Source: Serripes groenlandicus
Lineage: Eukaryota > Mollusca > Bivalvia > Cardiida > Cardiidae
Assembly (NCBI GenBank): GCA_031761405.1
Contig: JASEVX010000011.1
Location: 30,512,198-30,576,197, forward strand
Reading direction: 5' to 3'
DNA: 64,000 nucleotides
Below the pieces are notes generated by a model, which worked only from the letters and a program-made list of their open reading frames with translations, was not told where the DNA came from and ran no database searches. Position 1 is the first letter of the stretch, and each line of letters starts with the position of its first letter. The position numbers were made by a program, and so were the translations under genes. Positions 56,671 to 64,000 of the stretch are shown here, in pieces.

Positions 56671-57787
56671 GCTTTCTACTTATTTAACTCGTGGGTTAAC
56701 TTTTGGTTCTCCTACACATCCAATGTCAAAAACATTCGTGGCCTACTTGTTTCTTAAGCTATAGACAGAATAAGATTTGAAAAATAATAATATTGTGCTT
56801 ATTCAATCGAACAATTATTAAAATCGAAAAATATCTTGGGGAAGGGGTTAGCATTATAATAATAACAAGACGAATTTGATGCTTTGCATTAAAGACGCCG
56901 TGCATGAGTTTGAAGCATGATTTAAAGGAAGCAGATGCAGTTCAGTACATTTAAATAATCTTTGCAAACAGACAGGATGTAAATATTTTGAAAAAGAAGG
57001 CCAAGTATCCCTTTATTTTAAACAAGAAGGCCAAGATGTGCCTATATTGCTCACCTGGCTACCATAGTCTATAATACAAGGTTATCAAGGGCAGAACGGG
57101 TAAACTTTGACGCAGGGATTAGACGTTTTATATGCAACGACCTAGCCTATGTGATATTCAGCATGTGAAGTTTAGAAGTGAAATGACAAGTTTGGTCTTT
57201 AACATTGACTGCAACTATAATGTGTCATACAAGCTGAAGTTTCTTAATTTTAACCAATAAACGGTTTAAAATCTGCTCTAACTAGATCAATTAGATATAA
57301 AAAAAAGAAGAAAAAAGTGCTGAATGACTGTATGACATTTTAAGTTTAGAAATACAATAGAATTTTATAAATAGGCAAAAACTTTTTTTTTTTATGAATC
57401 GGGTCGTCAGGGCCGTAAACAAACCTATTAAAAAGGCGTAGCCTAGGAAGTTGGTGAAAAGTTATTAAATACAAATACAATGTGTATAAAGTTTTGTAAT
57501 AACGGTAGAAGACATACGCAGTTTGTATCTTGATGTTTCTTAATTAAGTTAATACAATTTATTGATTAATAAAAAAAATTCAAACATATTACAGAGTTTT
57601 TCTTTACAATAATAATGTTGGTTGCTCCCTATTCGATCGATTACGAAACCCCATGGTACAACATTAAAACCTATTCAATACTGACACCGCGCTTCCACGC
57701 GGCGTCAATAATCTGAAAACAACATAGCAGATGTGCTCTTTCAAAATATCAGAATTAAATTGTTACGGCCAAGGAATGTTATATTAC
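56671..57787. other. Upstream of MRPL20
   Basis: Presumed 5' UTR/promoter side of MRPL20. No TATA box stands out and no divergent gene is recognised. Otherwise AT-rich. Confidence 0.4.
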
Positions 57788-57988
57788 CGGGTTGCGGGTA
57801 CGCACTGTCACTGTTCCTAAATAAACTATTAAAAGAGCGAGGAACGTTCCGTGTTAACATCAAATTATTCAAATCGTGGTTCTGAATAATCCCCACATTG
57901 ATGTTCACATTTAGAATACCAGTGTCTAATTCACAATTATATACACAGCGGCGTACATGAAAAATAACAAACTTGAAATGACCAAAAA
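57788..57988 (-). CDS. Candidate exon of an unrecognised gene
   Basis: A 67-codon open segment bounded by an acceptor (TTGTATTGCAG) and a donor (CCCG|GTAATA), both phase 1. The product contains CVYNCELDTGILNVNINVG, LNNLMLTRNVPRSFNSLFRN and DSAYPQPG. Such LTRNVP-x-SFNSLFRN wording looks protein-like, but I recognise no family. No start codon is present, so it would be internal. It could be chance. Confidence 0.3.
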
Positions 57989-58218
57989 CTGCAATACAAC
58001 TGGAGGCATAGGTCACGATGGACGCCTATATTCTTTCTTCAAAGAATAACCACCAGCCACTCTCTCAGACTGCACCACTTCAGATGTATTCTAAAAGAAA
58101 GAAACTCAGACTCCAGACCCCTTCTACCAAATAAGGTCGTGTCTACAACGTCATGTTGGCCTAGTAACGTCCCTGCATTTCCAAGAACTATATGGATAAA
58201 TAGTCATGTACTATATAT

Positions 58219-58471
58219 GTTCCACAAGAAAATTAGCAATGTGGACTCTGCGCAATGTATCGATCCAGATCAGCATGCGCAGTCCGCGCAGGTAAATCCG
58301 GACCGACACATTCCGTCTCAGGGGGGATAGAGGTATAGAGTAATGATTCCTTGAACAGAAAATCCATAGGAGGCGAAAAATGTCTGTCCGGGTTAGCCTG
58401 CGCGACATGCTTAGGCTAGCTAATCTGGGATGATACAGAGTCCACAATGTTGGTTTTCTCGTGGAACGGCT
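58219..58471. mobile_element. Palindromic MITE, third copy (inverted)
   Basis: Ends TTCCACAAGAAAATTAGCAA / TTGGTTTTCTCGTGGAACGG. The interior (CCGTCTCAGGGGGGATAGAG) is the reverse of the 8735-8993 order. Flanked by TATATA runs. Confidence 0.78.
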
Positions 58472-58768
58472 AATATATATATAGACAAAGCGCAGACAGT
58501 GTAAACGCTAGTTATAGGCATATCCTGCCATCTTAAATTTCAAGTAAAAAAATGAACATAATTTTTTAGCAGCATTTTTTTTAAAGATCACCTGTCCTTA
58601 ATCGCCTATGTACGTGCTTAAAGAATTAAGGCGGACAGTTCTGAGTTGCTGATTTTTTGAAATTCCCTTTTTAATTGGCAACATATGCAAGCGAAATCCA
58701 CTTTACTTTTTTCCCCCCGTAGAAACACCGGATTATGAACATTAAACATGGAACAGCAGGAAATATAT

Positions 58769-59007
58769 GAGCCGTCCCACGAGAATACCAACATTGTGGG
58801 CTCTGCGTAAAGCATCAAACCGGATCCGCCTAAGCATGTCGCGCAAGCTAACCCGGATAGAAACTGTACGCCTCCTGTGGATTATGTGTTTCAAGAATCA
58901 TTACTTTATGCCTCTATCACCCAGAGATGGAACGTGTCGGCCCGGGTTAGCTTGTGTTCGATACATTATGCAGAATCCACAATGTTGGTTTTGACGTGGT
59001 ACGGCTC
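58769..59007. mobile_element. Palindromic MITE, fourth copy
   Basis: GAGCCGTCCCACGAGAATAC / GTTTTGACGTGGTACGGCTC termini with ATAT on both sides. It lies ~300 bp from the third copy, in opposite order. Confidence 0.8.
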
Positions 59008-59663
59008 ATATTTGGATACAGGCTGAAGGTCACAATACACCAAGTAAATTCCTTCTTTGTTTCCATGTAAATCGACCGGTTTCAGCCCGCAATTGTCTCA
59101 CTTTCTAAGCATTTCACATGTAGAGCACCCTGCATCATTGAAAAAAGTTACCCCTAAGCTTTAAAACAATCCAAAGAAAAGAGGGGTCATGTATTATATG
59201 CAAGAAAGAATTAATCCAGCGAAAATGTTAACCGTCATATTGGACCAAATCGGGCCAGGACAAAAACCGGGTTTTTACATTCTCTACTTTCACTTTCAAA
59301 CAAAGTCAAAAGACTAAAATTGATCAGATTAATCTTTTCAAGTGCATTCTATACACATTTACAATGAATTTATCTGGTGCTACTAACAAAGTTTAACTCA
59401 ATGTCGTATATTCAATGCATTCTGGTGATGGTATACACTCATTTCTACGCAAACTATTTTTTTAGGGACTATTTGGCTAATAGCATGACCGCGGATGTAG
59501 ATGGTGTGATTTGACGTTTAATAATGCTGGAGGCTGTTTCAATGCAACAGAATGAAACCATTGTCAATATTTAAGTATAAATGCCTTAACCAGTCTGACT
59601 AGACATTGCAATGTCGCCTGTAAGAAAAATCAAAATTTCCGAGATTTTTTTTTAGCCGTTTAG
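59008..59663. other. Intergenic
   Basis: No gene or clear repeat seen. Confidence 0.4.
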
Positions 59664-60917
59664 AACAAGAGGCCCAATAGTGCCAGTATCGCTCCACTGC
59701 CATTAGGCAAAAATTAAATCCCAAAACATCCCCGCCCCCTGGTGGCCAAGTTTTCTGACCAATCACCATGGCTTGAAGGAATCTCGTAGAGTGTCACACA
59801 AGGAAAATTTCTGCAAAGTTATTCGTAAATCGGCCAAATAGTTTGGGGGGAGAAGATTTTTTAAAGTTTTCACTAAAGCTAATGTAAAGCTAACATCCCG
59901 CCCCCTGGCAGCTATATTTTAAGACCAATTAACATGGCTTCGCGGAATCTGATAGAGAATCACTCAAGGAACATTTTTACTAAATTATTTAAAAATCGGC
60001 CAGATACTTTCGTCCGAGATTGTTTTTTAAGTTTTCACTATATCCATATAAGGCAAAACAGCCATGCCCACTGGAGGCCATTTTTTTTAACCAATCAACA
60101 TGGTTTGAAGGAATCGGATAGACGGTCACCCAAGGAACATTTCTAAAATAAATCGAGTTTTCACTATAGCCATATAAGGCAAAATAGCAGCGGCCCCTTA
60201 CGGCCATAGTTTTCGAGCAATCAACATGGCTACTGATAGAAGGTCACCATAAGAACATTTCTACAAACTTTTTTGAAAATCGGCCTTACACTTTCGGAGG
60301 AGAAGATTTTTTAAGTTTTCACTATAACCATATAATGCGAATTAGCCCCGCCCTCTGGCGGCCATGTTTTATTACTAATTAACAAGTTTTCACTATAGCC
60401 ATAGAATGCAAAATAGCCCCGCCTCCTGGCGGCCATGTTTTTCGACCAATCAATATGGCTTGACGGAATCTGATAGAGGGTCACCAAAATAACATTTCTA
60501 CAAAATTATTTGAAAATCGAACTGACACTTTCGGAGAAGATATTTTAAATTTTCACTATAGCCATAGAAGGCAAAATAGGCTCGCTCTCTGGCGGCCATG
60601 ATTTCGATCAATCAACATGGCTTGAAGGAATCTATTAGAGGGTCATCCAAGGAACATTTCTACAAAATTATTTGAAAATCGGCCAGCCAGTTTGGGAGGA
60701 GAAGAATGTTAAAGGTTTTTTACAGAATGTTACATGGATCAAAACTATTTGAAGGGATTTAGGAGAGGACATTGAGAGGATGCTTCCTATGAAGTTTCAT
60801 CCCAATTGGCCGAGTGGTTAGGAAGGAGAAGTCGTTTGAAGCAAAAAGTTGACTCATGCACGACGGACAATTCACCATGACATAAGCTCGACTAGCTTTC
60901 AGCCAGTGGAGCTAAAA
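59664..60917. mobile_element. Large pearl-like element, about seven core units
   Basis: It opens AACAAGAGGCCCAATAGTGC, TCGCTCCACTGCC and closes AGCTTTCAGCCAGTGGAGCT, so TGGAGC/GCTCCA are inverted near the ends. Units of ~70-165 bp share TTTTCACTATAGCCATA, AAGGCAAAATAGC, GGCGGCCATG, CAATCAACATGGCTTGA and AGGAACATTTCTACAAA. Related to 44129-44935. Short open frames inside are repeat by-products. Confidence 0.78.
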
Positions 60918-62428
60918 TTGTAGGGGTGTATCCCTTTATTGCGCGGGTGCATCAGCACCAGTGCATATATTGGATGTGTTTAGAACTACCACTGGTGCAA
61001 TGGGCAATGGGCTTGCGCATGTGCCATGTTAATCGTCTTGATCGCGCATGCGCCGTATTTTACACGTCATCTCTCGGATATGTTCGTAGCAATTCGTCAC
61101 TAGACTCGTTCTCGTTCGAGTTTGCAATAGAAGACCAGTCTATTTTATATGCCAGTATTTTTTTTATAATGAAAATGTAGATTAAAACTATAGTGTAACG
61201 TGTACCGGCGTTAAGCCATCGCGGGTCATCCATCCAGGCACTAACCGCGATGACCAACGTCGCTATAAAAAAAGCCGGCTTCCACAGCAAGGCTGTAGAA
61301 GTGATATGTATACCTCACGCAACTGAACACAAGCAGTATACCAGAGCGGAATATATGCAACATCACTGGGAACCACCGGTGTTAAATGGGAATATTTTCA
61401 TAAATGCGTTATTGTGCTAAATTTTGCATTAAGGGGGAAAAAAGGACGCGCATGCTCTAACAAATGTTTACAATAATTTTGGGAAACCGAGGTCAACACG
61501 TTGGGAAAATGTATTTTTGTTTTCGTTTTACGTATTTTACTAAAAAGCTATTGTTATCATATATTTATATCATATATTTAAAAGCGGATTTCGTGTTTTT
61601 CGAATCATTCAGTATTTCTTAAGCCATAACATGCTGTTTCCCGCACTAACATCGAATTGCTGCATCTTGAAGCAACTCTTGTATGTCGGCTAAGGCTTTC
61701 ATACGCATAATATCCATTAAACTTCATATTGCATCAAAGTAGGTGTATGGCCAAACGATATTTAGATATTTAAGCTTCCTGGTTCTTCTTGAATCCATTT
61801 TGGTCGATCGGTCCGCTTGTTGTATTTAAGAGCGAGCGTCTGCTCGTGTCGGTTGTGGTTGAGCATCCTTTTGCAATGCTAATGTCCTGGAACTTGGCAT
61901 GGATAAGTGTGTAAATGCGCCATGACATATAGTCAGTTCTACGAATAGCGTTTAATCATGAATATCGAGGTATACACAAAACCGGCGTTTTCTTTGATGC
62001 GCGCGGACTACCGGATGTTGTATGACTCGAATAGGGAACACCAATATTACTGGGTTTTTTAAAAGAAAAATATCAATATTCTCGGAAAGTACGACACATC
62101 ATTATTGTTAGTCATAATAAAATAAAATCCTACATGCCCTGACCCTCACCAACAGAACGAGAACAGACTTTTGGGCTAGAATGAGGGCCAAGAGTAGGGA
62201 GAGGGATCCAGGTGGGTCCTCTCTGCGGGAACCATATTGCAATATATAGTAGTAGGAATGGTGTCGCGCAGAGATTATGGCCACTTTGGGCTAATGGGAC
62301 ATTTACGTAAATATCTTTGTTAAAGGAGGCGCTACTAAAATGACTTATGCAAATCAATTTTGTTAAATGTTCGGTGTGTCAGTATTGTATTATGTGTGAG
62401 CAGTAAATATTAAATATTGTGTTAGTTT
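60918..62428. other. Intergenic, possible minus-strand exon
   Basis: Nothing firm. A minus-strand segment at 61206-61290 encodes a hydrophobic LLWKPAFFIATLVIAVSAW before a GCCG|GTACAC donor, but has no ATG (see findings). Confidence 0.35.
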
Positions 62429-62708
62429 CACTGACTTGTTCCAGGGATTTGGGGTTCGAACCCCGGTCCGGCCATTCATCCTTTCCTATAGTTGGCATAT
62501 GTCGTTATGACTAGTGCCAATGACTCATTACTGACTCTTCCACCTCTGGACGAAATATTATATGTGGGAAGGAAGCCAGTTGTCTGGTAAGAATGTTGTG
62601 TGGAGTTTTGCTACGAGAAAGCCAGGAATAACATTGGCGGCCGTAATATATAACTGAAATATCATTTAAAATGGCGTAAGCTCCAATAAAGCTCCAATCA
62701 ATCAATCA
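62429..62708 (+). repeat. tRNA-derived SINE
   Basis: Worn head with a good box B (GGGTTCGAACCCC), then ATGACTAGTGCCAATG, AAGCCAGTTG, GTGTGGAGTTTTGC, a shortened GGCGGCCGTAATATA module and a CAATCAATCA tail. Confidence 0.8.
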
Positions 62709-63084
62709 CTAACGAAAAGCATATACATGTATCAAGGTATGGGTGAAACATGTGATGTAGTTACACGTAGTAGAATCGTAGGTAAGATCTACGTTCCTGA
62801 TAGTAGTCACCACGTTGAAGATGAAATCTGTACAAATCACCCGAAATATTGACAGTGGACTCGCGATAACTCAAACGAAAATGGAAAATTCGAATATATC
62901 GTTTATTTCGAACCAATTCTTGAACCGATCTGTCTTTTGAAAACTTCTGCTGTGCCGTATGCTTGGTATAATTTTCATTATGTTTATTTGGGAATAACAG
63001 ATAAGATAAATATTTCATATCTGTTCTTTATTCATTTGAAGCACATTTCGTTCATTTCACCGCTGTGGGAGTTTCTTCCAAGAT

Positions 63085-63280
63085 TGCTTTACGTTAATCA
63101 CTTCACCATAAAGTCTTTATAAGCGTTAAATCATTTTTCTTGGTAAACAATGGAAATTTAGGTGCCATTGCTCGTTCTGAGCAATGGCACCTAAATTTGC
63201 ATTGGTTACAAAATGGTCAAAATGGCCCCTAAACTAGGGTTTTCAAATAGGTTTTTAGTTACAACCGTTTCACACCAAGC
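63085..63280. mobile_element. Partial palindromic MITE (GCTTGGTGTGAAAC family)
   Basis: AAATTTAGGTGCCATTGCTC hairpin with TTCTGAG loop, then CCCCTAAACTAGGGTTTTC and ACAACCGTTTCACACCAAGC. It is the reverse of 49809-50046, with one terminus lost. Confidence 0.72.
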
Positions 63281-63739
63281 CCTCGAATTACTGTATGTGC
63301 AAAAGTATAGTCCAAAGAGATCGTGTCTAGTCCCAATGTCTTGTTTTCGTAACTAGCAGAACGAGAGGTTATCGATCCGTGTTATGCATCTTTGTACAGC
63401 ATAGGCAACATTTCTATGGCAACCGTTATTTATAAGATTTTCAATATTGAGTCGGTCAAATACTTTATTTGGATTGTCGAGGTAAGACGCATTGCAACAT
63501 GAATTGAATTTACTTTTAAATTTTATATATTTTACAGACAACTTTTGACATTCCTGCATCAGAGATGAGTTATCATACAAGCGTTGTAGGAAAAGAAAAC
63601 AAATGAGCAACTTCTCCTTTTCGACAATGCAGTCAACCCCGTTGTCAAACTGATCTCAGATGTTCCTAACGCAGATGACACATCGGGTAATCGGTTGAGC
63701 TGTTGACGTAAAACTTCTTGCGACCATTTATTTGACACC
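63281..63739. other. Upstream of the SMB-like gene
   Basis: No gene recognised. A short MITE-like scrap (GGAAAAGAAAACAAATGAGC) lies near 63589. No clear TATA box. Confidence 0.35.
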
Positions 63740-63937
63740 ATGTCCGTTTACCAGACCGCCTTCATTCTGAGCGTTGCTTTGGTTGTCATTGGAAACCGAC
63801 GTTTACAAATTTCAGATTTAGCCGGATGTGGCGATGAATGGGGTCACACAATCTTGGCATGTCACTGTGATGATCTTTGTGAATTGTATCAAGACTGTTG
63901 CATGGATACGTACACAAATATTCTAACATTTCGTTGA
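63740..63937 (+). CDS. Secreted somatomedin-B-like protein, first exon (runs off right edge)
   Basis: Starts at ATG with a signal-peptide-like stretch (VYQTAFILSVALVVIGNRRL). Next comes GCGDEWGHTILACHCDDLCE, then LYQDCCMDTY. The spacing C-x-C-D-x-x-C-x-x-x-x-D-C-C-x-D is that of the C-terminal two thirds of a somatomedin B domain, a compact disulphide module of secreted and matrix proteins such as vitronectin and ENPP N-termini. The open frame stops after ILTFR, so a donor is expected within or just after CCMDTY (ACGTACAC at about 63911, weak). The remaining exons lie beyond the window. Function unknown. Confidence 0.65.
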   Translation: MSVYQTAFILSVALVVIGNRRLQISDLAGCGDEWGHTILACHCDDLCELYQDCCMDTYTNILTFR

Positions 63938-64000
63938 GAAAAGTGAGTGCAGATTTTGCAAAATACGCAACATGTGAACGATTAGCTGGTTTAAAATATA

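Noticed and set aside
59934..60207. 70-72-codon frames on both strands
   Set aside because: Lie within pearl-like core repeats and repeat with them.

Overview
The window is animal nuclear DNA, most likely from a bivalve mollusc. I infer this from split genes with GT-AG introns, tRNA-headed SINEs whose tails end in CAATCAATCA or CAAACAAACA, 'pearl'-like elements with ~150-bp core repeats and an ACTG microsatellite, a PAN+WSC secreted protein, a somatomedin-B-like exon and a tandem cluster of intronless class A GPCRs. No species can be named from the sequence alone.

Layout. Positions 1-9062 and 24632-33708 are two direct copies of one ~9.1-kb segment, ~24.6 kb apart and almost identical. Each copy carries exon 1 of a minus-strand PAN-WSC gene, a ~105-bp minisatellite split by a SINE, a decayed PIF/Harbinger transposon (MADF/Myb-like exon and nuclease C-terminus, convergent), a SINE, a TATA-Inr promoter and an intact 408-codon GPCR (A1, A2). 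Each ends in a palindromic MITE. A third, diverged paralogue (GPCR-B, 402 codons) lies at 35955-37163 with its own copy of the upstream region and SINE. Positions 9063-24631 are mostly AT-rich intergenic DNA with repeats, but hold exons 2 and 3 of the PAN-WSC gene. Its exon 1 at 25299-25587 joins exons at 23047-23201 and 19726-19869 in matching phase, giving a 195-residue secreted protein.

From 40.5 to 56.7 kb a single minus-strand gene can be assembled from five short exons, all in phase 0. It encodes the mitochondrial ribosomal protein bL20m (MRPL20, 157 residues). Its introns are packed with mobile DNA: TTAA-flanked palindromic MITEs, pearl-like elements, a 1.15-kb hAT-type element with a perfect 8-bp target duplication, a LINE relic, a 1.6-kb inverted-repeat element and an internally deleted hAT transposon. 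The last 7 kb hold two more MITE copies, a large pearl-like array, SINEs and, at the right edge, the first exon of a secreted somatomedin-B-type protein.

The strongest observations are: (i) the recent duplication that doubles a GPCR gene, with divergence rising abruptly in its last ~390 bp; (ii) the mosaic identity of GPCR-B to GPCR-A, near-identical from promoter to TM2/ECL1 then about half-identical, as expected of gene conversion; (iii) a PAN-WSC gene whose exon 1 is inside the duplicated unit while exons 2 and 3 are in the spacer; (iv) four copies of a short hairpin with conserved stem and changing loop; and (v) the transposon-filled MRPL20 introns. I saw no clearly new defence or enzymatic system.
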